Origin: Hyphomicrobiales bacterium
GTDB lineage: Bacteria > Pseudomonadota > Alphaproteobacteria > Rhizobiales > Methyloligellaceae
Length of the DNA: 64,000 bases
NCBI GenBank assembly: GCA_021775525.1
Contig: JAJFHQ010000024.1
Span: 1 to 64,000 of the forward strand
Reading direction: 5' to 3'
The position numbers and the translations under genes were made by a program. Each line of letters opens with the position of its first letter. The first letter of the stretch is position 1. The notes under the pieces were generated by a model that was not told where the DNA came from, made no database searches, and saw nothing but the letters and a program-made list of their open reading frames with translations. Shown piece by piece: positions 1-7,347 of the stretch.

Positions 1-711
1 TTCGGCGCCCGCCCCGGAAAATGCCGCACGCGCACCCAGATATCCCGGCTCCTCCAGCCATACCGCAACGCCCGGGCCGACAAGACCCCGGGCCAGCAGA
101 TCGAGTGCCGCCTGGGCTGAAGACATGATGACGATCTGGTCAGGGTCCGCCTGAATGCCCCGCATCTCTCGCAAATGCGCACACAGCACCTCCCTTAGCC
201 GCGGATGACCTGATGTCCATCCGTAAGCCTGGGCTTCGGGCTGCAATCGCTGGGTTTCACGTCGCAACAGCCGGGCCCAGATCGTGGCCGGGAAAGCTCC
301 GATGTCGGGAATACCCGGAAGAAACGGTTTCGGGTGCTCTCCTCCATCGCTGGTGCGGATGATGCCGGATAAACGTTTCCCGGCATCTGACAGAGTGTAG
401 ATGGGGCGCTTGCCCGTCGTGCGTTTGCGCGCGGACCGGGTTAATTCCGCGGAGAGCTGCGCTGATACAACCGTACCCGAGCCCTGCCGGGCTTCCAGAT
501 AACCCTCGGCTGCAAGTTGCTCCACGGCCGAAAGAACCGTATTGCGCGCCACACCAAGCTGCCCGGCCATGGCCCTGCTGGAGGGCACGCGCGTCCCCGC
601 AGGTAACCGCCCATCAAGGATCGCGCCGCGCAACTGTTCATAGAGTTGCCGGTAGAGTGACGGGTGTGAGCCACGCTCCAGGTCGACAATGCCTGAAAAT
701 AGATCAAGCAT
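1..711 (-). CDS. MocR/PdxR-type GntR regulator with aminotransferase-like domain (C-terminus off the left edge)
   Basis: Reading the minus strand from the ATG at 711 gives 237 open codons that run off position 1. Residues 10-75 form a GntR winged helix (HPSLYRQLYEQLRGAI, then SSRAMAGQLGVARNTVLSAV and EARQGSGT). After a variable linker of about 60 residues comes the start of a fold-type I aminotransferase-like domain (GIPDIGAFPATIWARLLRR, then GHPRLREVLCAHL and QAALDLLARGLV). This order defines MocR regulators, which sense PLP or amino compounds. The gene is divergent from a PNPOx-like gene 102 bp away, the usual arrangement for a MocR protein and its target. The effector cannot be read from sequence. 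The PLP lysine lies beyond the window. Confidence 0.9.
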   Translation of the reverse strand, partial: MLDLFSGIVDLERGSHPSLYRQLYEQLRGAILDGRLPAGTRVPSSRAMAGQLGVARNTVLSAVEQLAAEGYLEARQGSGTVVSAQLSAELTRSARKRTTGKRPIYTLSDAGKRLSGIIRTSDGGEHPKPFLPGIPDIGAFPATIWARLLRRETQRLQPEAQAYGWTSGHPRLREVLCAHLREMRGIQADPDQIVIMSSAQAALDLLARGLVGPGVAVWLEEPGYLGARAAFSGAGAE

Positions 712-715
712 AATT

Positions 716-756
716 GGTTCCACCTATTTTGTTATAATGGACCTTTATACTGGACC
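716..756. promoter_or_regulatory. Probable MocR operator/promoter with repeated TGGACC
   Basis: TGGACC occurs at 738-743 and again at 751-756 (13-bp spacing, same helical side), with an inverted near-copy GGTTCCA at 716-722. A perfect TATAAT lies at 733-738 and overlaps the first direct repeat. MocR regulators typically bind direct repeats of this kind between themselves and the divergent target. The -35 element is not clear. Confidence 0.5.
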
Positions 757-812
757 TGTTACGACGCTATCACATCGCAGGCAAGGTACAATTTGCAGGT
801 GACGAGGGTCCC

Positions 813-1472
813 ATGGACACATATGCAAAGACGAAATTAAACAAGGTGCGGGTGAGCAAACGAGCTGCCTATGACCGGGAAACCGTGCACGCCATCCTCG
901 ACGATGGCCTGGTCGCCCATGTGGGTTTTGAAGACAAGGATTGGCCCATGGTCATTCCGATGATCTACGCCCGGATCGGCGAAACCCTGTATCTGCACGG
1001 TGCGAAGGCGGCCCGCTTTGCCAAAGCACTCGGCAAAGGCGTGCCCGTGTGTATCACGGTCACCCTTCTGGACGGGCTTGTGCTCGCCCGCTCCGCGTTT
1101 CATTCATCGGTCAACTACCGCTCGGTGGTTGTTCATGGGTTCGCCCATACAGTGACGGACCCGGATGAGAAGGCCAAAGCCCTGACCGAAGTGACCGATC
1201 GCATCGCGCCGGGCCGCTGGGATGAGGCGCGGGAGATGAACGACAAGGAATTGAAAAGCACCGGCGTTATCTCTGTGTCGATAGAACACGCCGCCGCCAA
1301 GGTCAGAACTGGCGGGCCTATCGATGACGACGAAGACTATGACCTGCCCATCTGGGGCGGCGTCGTCCCCGTCCGGCAGGTGTTCGATGCGCCCGAGGAC
1401 GATGGGCGGCTAGTGGAGGGTGTGGATATACCGGAGTCAGTCAGCCAGATACTGCGCCGCAGTACCGGCTGA
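813..1472 (+). CDS. Pyridoxamine 5'-phosphate oxidase-family (flavin-binding split-barrel) protein
   Basis: 219 residues. The N-terminal two thirds form an FMN-binding split barrel of the COG3467/NimA-like type: AYDRETVHAILDDG, then VIPMIYARIGETLYLHG with the family's H-G before the helix, a hydrophobic CITVTLLDGLVLARS strand and the NYRSVVVHG strand. Relatives are flavin-dependent oxidoreductases or heme/FMN-binding proteins of uncertain substrate. It is not canonical PdxH, which is shaped differently. The last 60 residues are acidic and less typical. It lies divergent from the MocR regulator and is its likely target. The start ATG at 813 follows a weak GAGG. Confidence 0.85.
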   Translation: MDTYAKTKLNKVRVSKRAAYDRETVHAILDDGLVAHVGFEDKDWPMVIPMIYARIGETLYLHGAKAARFAKALGKGVPVCITVTLLDGLVLARSAFHSSVNYRSVVVHGFAHTVTDPDEKAKALTEVTDRIAPGRWDEAREMNDKELKSTGVISVSIEHAAAKVRTGGPIDDDEDYDLPIWGGVVPVRQVFDAPEDDGRLVEGVDIPESVSQILRRSTG

Positions 1473-1484
1473 CCCGTCGCGTAC

Positions 1485-1778
1485 CTATTTTTGTTCTGCC
1501 ACGACTGCCCTTGGACCGGGGGCGGCCCCGGCTTCTCCAAGGCGAAACTGACCTGCGGCATCGAGTGGTTTGGTCATGAACCCATCAAGATGCTTCAGCA
1601 ATGAAATATGCGACTGCTGCATCTGGATCTCGAGACTCTTGGTCTTGATATCCTCTTCAGCACGCGAAATCAGATGGGTGATATGCCTGCGTGCGTCTTC
1701 CCCGTTGCCGGAGTGATTGCAGATCTGTTCAGCAAAACCGACGAACGCCTTCAGACGATCAAGTTCAATGGTGGACAT
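1485..1778 (-). CDS. Hypothetical small helical protein
   Basis: 97 residues, largely alpha-helical and charged (RAEEDIKTKSLEIQMQQSHI suggests a short coiled coil at about residues 38-62). There is no signal peptide or membrane segment. GAGGGAGAG sits about 9 nt upstream of the ATG at 1778. It converges on the PNPOx-like gene with only 12 bp between the stops. I do not recognise a family. Coding status rests on the SD and the reasonable composition. Confidence 0.55.
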   Translation of the reverse strand: MSTIELDRLKAFVGFAEQICNHSGNGEDARRHITHLISRAEEDIKTKSLEIQMQQSHISLLKHLDGFMTKPLDAAGQFRLGEAGAAPGPRAVVAEQK

Positions 1779-1862
1779 GTGTTGCTCTCCCTCACGCTAT
1801 ACAATCCCACCAGCCCGAATTGAATATTACGCCGGACTGCGGCGAAACTTGGGAGGGAACCT

Positions 1863-2795
1863 TTATCCGGCCTTATTCAAGCCCCTGGAGATACCTGCAA
1901 TCACGTTGGCGACAATCCTGTAAGCTGTATGGGCTGACACGCCATCGGCATCTTTTGAGGGCATGAGTTCAACCAGATCAAACCCGGCCAGTGTTCCCCG
2001 GCGTGCAAGTCCGGCAATGAGGGAGATCGCCTGGGTATAGCTTAATCCGCCCGGCACCCGGCTCAGCACACCGGGCATAAAGGACGGGTCGATGGCATCG
2101 CAGTCAAATGTAATTATTACGCGAGCACCTTCCGGCACCAGAGCTATTGCAGCCTCAATTCCGTGTTCATGAATATCCGCCGCCGTGACCAGCTGTGAAC
2201 CCCATTCACGCGCGTCATGCACCTCCTGCTGGCGGGCTGAACCAATACCCCGCAATCCGACCTGAACCATGCCTTCGACATGGGCCATCTCGGACATGCG
2301 CCGCATGGGGCTCGACCAGCCGAGGCGCTCGCCTTCTCGCTCATCCCGCCAGTCGAGATGGGCGTCGACCTGAACAATCCAGAACGGTCCATGCATGGTG
2401 AAGGCTTCCAGAAATGGAATCGGTACCGAGTCATCACCGCCCAGCAGGATGGGAACGGCGCCGGCTTCGAGGATTTGCTCAGTGGCTGTTCGGATCGCAT
2501 TGCGGTTGCCTTCCGGATCGGAAGGATCGCCTGGCACATCCCCGCAATCCACGACCCGGAAATGCGGATCGGTGAGCATCTTGCCCATGACATCGAAGTC
2601 GTAATGGTCCTGCCTCGGGATATCGCGCCCACTGGCCGCTCGAATCGCCGCTGGTGCATCGGCGCTGTGGCTCAACGCCCCGGCCTCGTAGGGGGTGCCA
2701 TGGGGTGCTCCCAGAATGGCAATATCCGCTTCGAGGCCCGGTCCGGCATCTCCAAAGGGAAAACCCAGAAAAGTTAGCTCTTTTTGCCCGTTCAT
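1863..2795 (-). CDS. Agmatinase/arginase-family ureohydrolase
   Basis: 310 residues from the ATG at 2795, chosen because GGAGG lies 7 nt upstream; an in-frame upstream ATG (2834) has none. The protein carries the ureohydrolase motifs: GGDDS (about residue 120), DAHLD (about 145) and FDCDAIDP (about 232), plus the late conserved Glu in DLVELMP. These bind the binuclear Mn centre that hydrolyses guanidino groups to urea. The first motif is normally GGDHS, and here the metal-ligand His is Asp. That may mark a subfamily with another metal or substrate, so agmatine should not be assumed. It stands alone; a small secreted-protein gene is divergent from it. Confidence 0.85.
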   Translation of the reverse strand: MNGQKELTFLGFPFGDAGPGLEADIAILGAPHGTPYEAGALSHSADAPAAIRAASGRDIPRQDHYDFDVMGKMLTDPHFRVVDCGDVPGDPSDPEGNRNAIRTATEQILEAGAVPILLGGDDSVPIPFLEAFTMHGPFWIVQVDAHLDWRDEREGERLGWSSPMRRMSEMAHVEGMVQVGLRGIGSARQQEVHDAREWGSQLVTAADIHEHGIEAAIALVPEGARVIITFDCDAIDPSFMPGVLSRVPGGLSYTQAISLIAGLARRGTLAGFDLVELMPSKDADGVSAHTAYRIVANVIAGISRGLNKAG

Positions 2796-2870
2796 CGCTT
2801 TTCCTCCACAGCCAGTCAGAACATGCAATGACATTTTGACGAGTCCGATCCCGTGACGGATACTCGGCGC

Positions 2871-3248
2871 ATGCGTGCCTTGCTAACACTTTTGGCGGTC
2901 AGTTTGGCCCCCATCGCACTCAATGCAAAGGAGCCGCCGGCTGCCCAGATGCCTCCGCCTCCCGACCCGATGATCGTCGCCATGGCGCAGCATTTCGTGC
3001 AGGACCGGCTGATGCTGAAACAAGGCACGGAGCATTATCACATCGAGTTCGACAGAACGTTCCTCTATTCCCAGCCGCGCAAGACGCTGTGGGTGGTGAT
3101 CGGCGGGTACATGGCGGACCAGAACACGCCCAATTCATTCACCGCCGCCGTGACGCTCGATTGTCCGGACCACTCCAAGGTTTCATGCTGGTCGCTGGAG
3201 AAGCTTTCCATCAATGGCAAGATCGTCCTCGACCGCAAACGGATCTGA
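2871..3248 (+). CDS. Secreted hypothetical protein
   Basis: 125 residues from the ATG at 2871; a GTG at 2853 adds six residues, and neither has a clear SD. Residues 1-20 (MRALLTLLAVSLAPIALNA) form a good Sec signal with an AxA-like cleavage site. A proline-rich stretch (PPPPDP) follows, then a compact domain with two cysteines (LDCPDHSKVSC) that could form a disulfide in the periplasm. No family recognised. It converges on amiD with a 6-bp gap. Confidence 0.6.
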   Translation: MRALLTLLAVSLAPIALNAKEPPAAQMPPPPDPMIVAMAQHFVQDRLMLKQGTEHYHIEFDRTFLYSQPRKTLWVVIGGYMADQNTPNSFTAAVTLDCPDHSKVSCWSLEKLSINGKIVLDRKRI

Positions 3249-3254
3249 CGGAAT

Positions 3255-4019
3255 TCAGCTTGTCCCGACGGGAGCACCCTGCAACGTGCCAAGCGTGATG
3301 CGGGTGGAGTCGTCCACCAGTCCATCCACTCTCGCAGGTCGGAAATGGCGCTGGAAGGCGGTGACAACCTGGCTGGTTTCCTCGTCATACTTTCCGGTTG
3401 TTTCGAGGCCATAGCCATAGGCCTGTAGCAAAGCCTGCACACCCCGCACGCCATCTCCTTCATCCCCCGGCTTCATGACCGAGCCGCCATCCTTCAATGG
3501 TTCCGGCTCAACCCATATGCCGACGCCTGACTCCGCCAGTCGCTTCCAGTCAAATTTCTCGCCCGGATCCGCCTTGCGCGCGGGAGCTACATCGGAATGC
3601 GCCAACACCCTTTGTGGCGCAATATGGTGGCGCGAAATGATATCGAGACACAGGGCCTCGACCGCCTTCATCTGACATTCAGGGAATTCGGGATAGCCAA
3701 ACTCGTGTCCGGCATTATGGATCTCAATGCCGATTGAGCATGAATTGATGTCATGCTCGCCGGCCCAGCTCGCAACGCCCGCATGCCATGCGCGCATCTC
3801 TTCGGCCACCATCTGGGTGATACTCCCCGCTTCATCGATCAGGTAGTGGCAGGAGACTTTTGAGTCAGGATTATTCAGCCACTTGAGTGCACCTTCGGCA
3901 CTCTCCATGCCAGTATAATGCAGCAGAAGCAGATCAGGCTCCCGGCCGTCCCGGCGTGGCTCGATATTGGGCGAAGGACAGAAGCGCGTGACCAGCGGGG
4001 AATCAGGCTCTGGCGTCAA
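3255..4019 (-). CDS. amiD: N-acetylmuramoyl-L-alanine amidase (AmiD-like, Amidase_2 plus PG-binding domain)
   Basis: 254 residues. Residues 25-160 form an Amidase_2 domain: LLLHYTG with the first zinc His, WHAGVASW, IGIEIHNAGH, and VLAHSDVAPARKADPG containing the last zinc His and catalytic Lys region. Residues 185-250 form a PG_binding_1 domain (GVRGVQALLQAYGYG, then VTAFQRHFRP). The enzyme cleaves the lactyl amide of muropeptides. No signal peptide is visible, unlike E. coli AmiD, so it may act on recycled anhydro-muropeptides in the cytoplasm, as AmpD does. It overlaps the djlA stop by 4 bp (ATGA), which implies translational coupling. Confidence 0.88.
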   Translation of the reverse strand: MTPEPDSPLVTRFCPSPNIEPRRDGREPDLLLLHYTGMESAEGALKWLNNPDSKVSCHYLIDEAGSITQMVAEEMRAWHAGVASWAGEHDINSCSIGIEIHNAGHEFGYPEFPECQMKAVEALCLDIISRHHIAPQRVLAHSDVAPARKADPGEKFDWKRLAESGVGIWVEPEPLKDGGSVMKPGDEGDGVRGVQALLQAYGYGLETTGKYDEETSQVVTAFQRHFRPARVDGLVDDSTRITLGTLQGAPVGTS

Positions 4020-4759
4020 ATACCGCGTTCCTTGGCAATCTGGTCATAAGCTTCGTTGATGGCGGCAATCTTCTCTGTGGCCAGCGCTATGAACTCTTCC
4101 GGAACGCCGCGTGCCAGCAGCTTGTCAGGATGATTCTCGGCAACCAGCTTGCGGTAATGCGACTTTAGCTCGTCATTGCCAATCTCCGGCGTGACTTCCA
4201 ACACGTCGTAGGGGTTGCGCTTGTCCGACGCAACATGGCGCGCCTGGATATATTTGAACTCGGTCTCGGAAAAACCAAACCGGGTCGCGACTTCACTCAG
4301 GTAGGCCTCTTCGGCTGGATGCATCACTTCATCCGCACCGGCGATGTGGAACAAACCGTCGATAATGTCTTCAAGAAGCTTCTTGTTGTCCTTGAACATA
4401 TTGGCCAGCTGATCCGCATATGCCTCATAGCCGGCGACATCCTGCTTTGCCAAGTTGAACACACGGGCGACATTCTTCATCTCGCCATCAGGCACCTTAA
4501 AGACATCCTTGAAGGCATTGACCTCATCCGGTGTCACAACGCCATCAGCCTTGGCCATCTTCGCACCGAGCGCAATTACACCCACGGTGAACGCAACCTG
4601 GTTTTCACCACCACCGGCCTCATTACCGTCCTTGTCGCGATCAATCGCGAAATGTCCGGCAAATCCACCCAGAAGAGCGCCTATCGGACCGCCTACAGCC
4701 AGCCCAGCGGCGGCACCCGCCATTTTTCCCCAAATCGACATGGAGCGCAGCATACTCAT
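4016..4759 (-). CDS. djlA: DjlA-like co-chaperone (TerB-like domain plus C-terminal J domain)
   Basis: 247 residues. The N-terminus is glycine-rich and hydrophobic (MAGAAAGLAVGGPIGALLGG, residues 13-32) and acts as a membrane anchor like that of DjlA. Residues 50-165 form a TerB-like helical domain (ALGAKMAKADGVVTPDEV, then IAGADEVMHPAEEAYL). Residues 180-245 are a J domain, with NPYDVLEV and the HPD loop in AENHPDKLLARG. The protein recruits DnaK at the inner membrane. It is the first gene of a coupled pair with amiD. The upstream 130 bp are A/T-rich. The start is uncertain among three Met codons in the first seven residues. Confidence 0.88.
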   Translation of the reverse strand: MSMLRSMSIWGKMAGAAAGLAVGGPIGALLGGFAGHFAIDRDKDGNEAGGGENQVAFTVGVIALGAKMAKADGVVTPDEVNAFKDVFKVPDGEMKNVARVFNLAKQDVAGYEAYADQLANMFKDNKKLLEDIIDGLFHIAGADEVMHPAEEAYLSEVATRFGFSETEFKYIQARHVASDKRNPYDVLEVTPEIGNDELKSHYRKLVAENHPDKLLARGVPEEFIALATEKIAAINEAYDQIAKERGI

Positions 4760-4892
4760 TTTTTTGAAAAATGCATGAGAAGAATTGCATTTGCGAAAAT
4801 AACATTTTTACCCATTGAGTGTAGCCATTAGCATCTCACCTCGGGTCTCGATGACGAGAGCCAGCAATCGCAATCGGCAGTCGGGCCTTTTC

Positions 4893-5777
4893 ATGGAAAA
4901 TTCAGAACGCACCGGGTTGCTGCTCGGCCTGGCTGGTGTCGTCATTTTCGGACTGACCCTGCCCGCCACGCGCATGGCGCTCGTTGATCTTAACCCATGG
5001 TTTATCGTCTATGGCCGCGGCCTTGTGGCCGGCATCGCTGCGGCAATTGCGCTGACCCTAACAGGTCAGAAACTGCCTCAGAGGTCGACATGGGCAAGGC
5101 TTGCCGCCACCTCGGCAGGTGTTGTTGTCGGCTTCCCGCTGTTTGCAACTTTTGCCATGCAATATGTTCCCGCATCTCATGGCGGCGTCATTCTTGCCAT
5201 TCTGCCCCTTGCCACGGCATTGGCCGGTGTCCTGTTTGCCGGTGAACGCCCATCTGCCGGATTCTGGCTATGCGGGATCGCGGGATCGCTCGCAGTGCTC
5301 GTGTTTGCACTGATAGAAGGCGATAACAATGATGGGGTCCATCTGGCCGACGTGTTGCTCATCCTGGCGGTTGCAAGTGCCGCGATCGGTTACGCCATCG
5401 GCGGAGAGCTCTCACGGACCATGGGAGGATGGCAAGTCATTTGCTGGTCATTGGTCATCGCGGCTCCGATATTGCTGCTGCTGATGGTCTTGCAAGACAC
5501 GCCAATTAACTGGAAAGCCGCATACCCGGCATGGGCGGGCTTCTTTTATTTAGCGCTTTTCAGCCAGTTTTTCGGATTTTTTGCGTGGTATCAGGGCCTG
5601 GCGCTCGGCGGTGTCGCCAAGGTTGGTCAAATCCAGCTGTTGCAGTCCTTTATCACCCTCATTGCCTCGGCCTTGCTGCTCGGGGAAAACATCACCTGGA
5701 TGCAAATCGGTTTTGCCTGCCTGGTCGTGGGAATTGTGGCCATCGGGCGCAGGATGCGGGTTGAACGGCGACCGTGA
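4893..5777 (+). CDS. EamA/DMT-family transporter
   Basis: 294 residues from the ATG at 4893, where the hydrophobic core begins right after MENSERTG; upstream in-frame starts would add an unlikely Arg/Ser-rich leader. Ten transmembrane helices in two EamA halves are visible. The first begins GLAGVVIFGLTLPATRMAL; the conserved P/G-rich TM9-10 is LALGGVAKVGQIQLLQ. Members export amino acids, metabolites or drugs. The substrate is not predictable, and no neighbour gives a clear clue. There is no strong SD. Confidence 0.82.
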   Translation: MENSERTGLLLGLAGVVIFGLTLPATRMALVDLNPWFIVYGRGLVAGIAAAIALTLTGQKLPQRSTWARLAATSAGVVVGFPLFATFAMQYVPASHGGVILAILPLATALAGVLFAGERPSAGFWLCGIAGSLAVLVFALIEGDNNDGVHLADVLLILAVASAAIGYAIGGELSRTMGGWQVICWSLVIAAPILLLLMVLQDTPINWKAAYPAWAGFFYLALFSQFFGFFAWYQGLALGGVAKVGQIQLLQSFITLIASALLLGENITWMQIGFACLVVGIVAIGRRMRVERRP

Positions 5778-5806
5778 TTTAACTCCACCAGCAGCAGGCT
5801 TTCACT

Positions 5807-6193
5807 CTAATTTTTTGTATTCAGCGCCACCATTTCAATTTCGACGTCAGCCCCCAAAGGCAGTGAAGCAACGCCAATCGTCGTCCTAGCCGGAAAAGGC
5901 TCACTGAAATACCCGGCATAAACCTCGTTCATGCCGATGAAATCATCCATATCCGTGAGGAATACGTTGACCTTCACAACATCATCGAAGGTCAAACCGC
6001 CAGCTTCCAGCACCGCGCCAAGGTTTCGAAAGCATTGCTCCGTCTGCGTACCGATTGAGCCTTCAGCAAGTTTACCTGTATCGGAATTCAAAGGTGTTTG
6101 CCCTGACAGGAAAACGAGCTCTCCCGAGATGATGGCGTGAGAATATGGTCCGACCGACACGGCCCTCTCGGCAGTGATGTTTTTACGGGTCAT
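5807..6193 (-). CDS. RidA/YjgF-family enamine/imine deaminase-like protein
   Basis: 128 residues from the ATG at 6193, which has GAGGGAAAAGAA upstream; an in-frame ATG at 6217 lacks this. Core motifs are GPYSHAIISGELVFLSGQ, TEQCFRNLGAVLEAGG, VVKVNVFLTDMDDF, and PARTTIGVASLPLGADVEIE. The conserved Arg of PAR(T)T that binds the carboxylate in RidA is present, so deamination of reactive 2-aminoacrylate-type imines is plausible. The next gene downstream on the same strand is none; the HxlR gene lies 33 bp upstream in the same direction and could be cotranscribed. Confidence 0.85.
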   Translation of the reverse strand: MTRKNITAERAVSVGPYSHAIISGELVFLSGQTPLNSDTGKLAEGSIGTQTEQCFRNLGAVLEAGGLTFDDVVKVNVFLTDMDDFIGMNEVYAGYFSEPFPARTTIGVASLPLGADVEIEMVALNTKN

Positions 6194-6226
6194 TTCTTTT
6201 CCCTCAATATTGGTCAACCAGATCAG

Positions 6227-6613
6227 TTACACCTTCGCCTTCATCGACATGAAAGCTTCCGGTGGCGTCCACGTCCCCTCGATATAGCTGTTTGCCCAGC
6301 GGCTCATTTCCTGCAGAACCGGCAGAAGCGCCCGACCGGCAGGGGTCAGCGTATAGGCATATCGCACGGGCCGCGTCTGGTAGGGCTCTTTCAGAATGAT
6401 CCCCTGTGCCTCCAGCTTGCGAAGGCGCGCTGCCAGCAAATTTGTAGGCACACCCTCGGGAGATGAGCAGAACTGGTTGTAGCGCTGCTTGCCCGTCAGC
6501 AAATCGCGCACGAGGATCAGTGACCATTTGTCCCCCAGGATATCGAGGGTGCTGGCGATTGGGCAGGAGGAGCGTTCGTGGCCGCCCTTCACCAAATTTT
6601 CCGCACTGGTCAT
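6227..6613 (-). CDS. HxlR-family winged-helix regulator
   Basis: 128 residues. Typical HxlR order: a Cys in CPIASTLDILGDKWSLILVRDL, then QRYNQF, GVPTNLLAARLRKLEAQGII, and YTLTPAGRALLPVLQEMSRWA. The N-terminal Cys17 is at the position used for redox or electrophile sensing in several HxlR proteins such as HypR and YodB. Divergent from a GFA-family gene and probably controls it, with a palindromic site between. It may also read through into the RidA gene. Confidence 0.9.
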   Translation of the reverse strand: MTSAENLVKGGHERSSCPIASTLDILGDKWSLILVRDLLTGKQRYNQFCSSPEGVPTNLLAARLRKLEAQGIILKEPYQTRPVRYAYTLTPAGRALLPVLQEMSRWANSYIEGTWTPPEAFMSMKAKV

Positions 6614-6643
6614 GACAAAACCCCTTGTTCGATATGATTCGTC

Positions 6644-6708
6644 ACTTGAATATCACAAGTTACTCTGGTATTGACAGGCACTCAGTAACTTTAATTTATA
6701 AAGTTACT
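6644..6708. promoter_or_regulatory. Operator region between HxlR and GFA genes
   Basis: A perfect 9-bp inverted repeat, AGTAACTTT (6684-6692) and AAAGTTACT (6700-6708), has a 7-bp spacer. A third half-site AAGTTACT lies at 6657-6664, and ACTTG/CAAGT (6644-6648, 6656-6660) forms a second, shorter inverted repeat. The spacing suits a dimeric winged-helix repressor that controls both divergent genes. Confidence 0.55.
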
Positions 6709-6739
6709 AGCTTGGTATTGGGTATTTCAGGAGGGAAGT

Positions 6740-7168
6740 ATGACAACAGAGTTCACCGGAGGCTGCCTGTGCGGCGCAGTCACTTACAAGGCCAGCGCGG
6801 CCCCACAACTGGGTGGCCATTGCCATTGTGTCGACTGCCGCAAATCCAGCGGGACGGGGCACGGTTCCCATGTGGTCATGAAAGGCGATGACGTCACAAT
6901 CGCGGGTGAGCCGGTAAAGTTCGACAAACCGGCAGATAGCGGCAACATGGTCAGCCGCTTTTTCTGCGGCACCTGCGGCGGCCCTGTCTATTCGCTGAAT
7001 TCAGGGATGCCGGGAATGACTTTCCTGCGCGCGTCAAGTCTTGATGACCCGGAAGTCTTTACCGCCAATCTGATCGTTTACACAGAATCTGCACCGAGCT
7101 GGGATGTCATGGACCCTGAACTACAAAGTTTCGAGGGCATGCCGCCGCAAATGCCTGAGGGTATGTAA
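6740..7168 (+). CDS. GFA-family protein (CENP-V/GFA zinc fold)
   Basis: 142 residues. Zinc-binding cysteines follow the family pattern: GGCLCGAVTY near the start, HCHCVDCRKSSGTG, and FFCGTCGGPVYS. GFA proteins were first described as glutathione-dependent formaldehyde-activating, but most members are of unknown chemistry. An excellent GGAGGG SD lies 5 nt before the ATG. The divergent HxlR gene, with an N-terminal Cys, suggests induction by a reactive electrophile (inference). Confidence 0.88.
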   Translation: MTTEFTGGCLCGAVTYKASAAPQLGGHCHCVDCRKSSGTGHGSHVVMKGDDVTIAGEPVKFDKPADSGNMVSRFFCGTCGGPVYSLNSGMPGMTFLRASSLDDPEVFTANLIVYTESAPSWDVMDPELQSFEGMPPQMPEGM

Positions 7169-7236
7169 CAGAATCGAATTGCATGACGGTGTGGGCTACT
7201 CCTATCCTCTCACGCAAACAGCAGAGGACTATACCG

Positions 7237-7329
7237 ATGATGAAAATCCTGTTCTGGCTCCTGACCGCTGCCATCATCGGCTGCGGCATTTACCTCATCA
7301 TGTATATGCAGAATGCACCGGGGGCCTGA
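7237..7329 (+). CDS. Small single-span membrane peptide (30 aa)
   Basis: Two adjacent ATG codons (7237, 7240) follow AGAGGA at a good distance. The frame encodes 30 residues: MMKILFWLLTAAIIGCGIYL, a hydrophobic helix with a Gly-Cys-Gly, then a short polar tail ending NAPGA. Small size, Lys-first positive-inside topology and SD support a real small membrane protein. It lies in the 180-bp gap between the GFA and 5-oxoprolinase genes, 18 bp before the latter's ATG, so it could be translated from that mRNA. Confidence 0.45.
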   Translation: MMKILFWLLTAAIIGCGIYLIMYMQNAPGA

Positions 7330-7347
7330 TCCAGTACGGCACCACCC

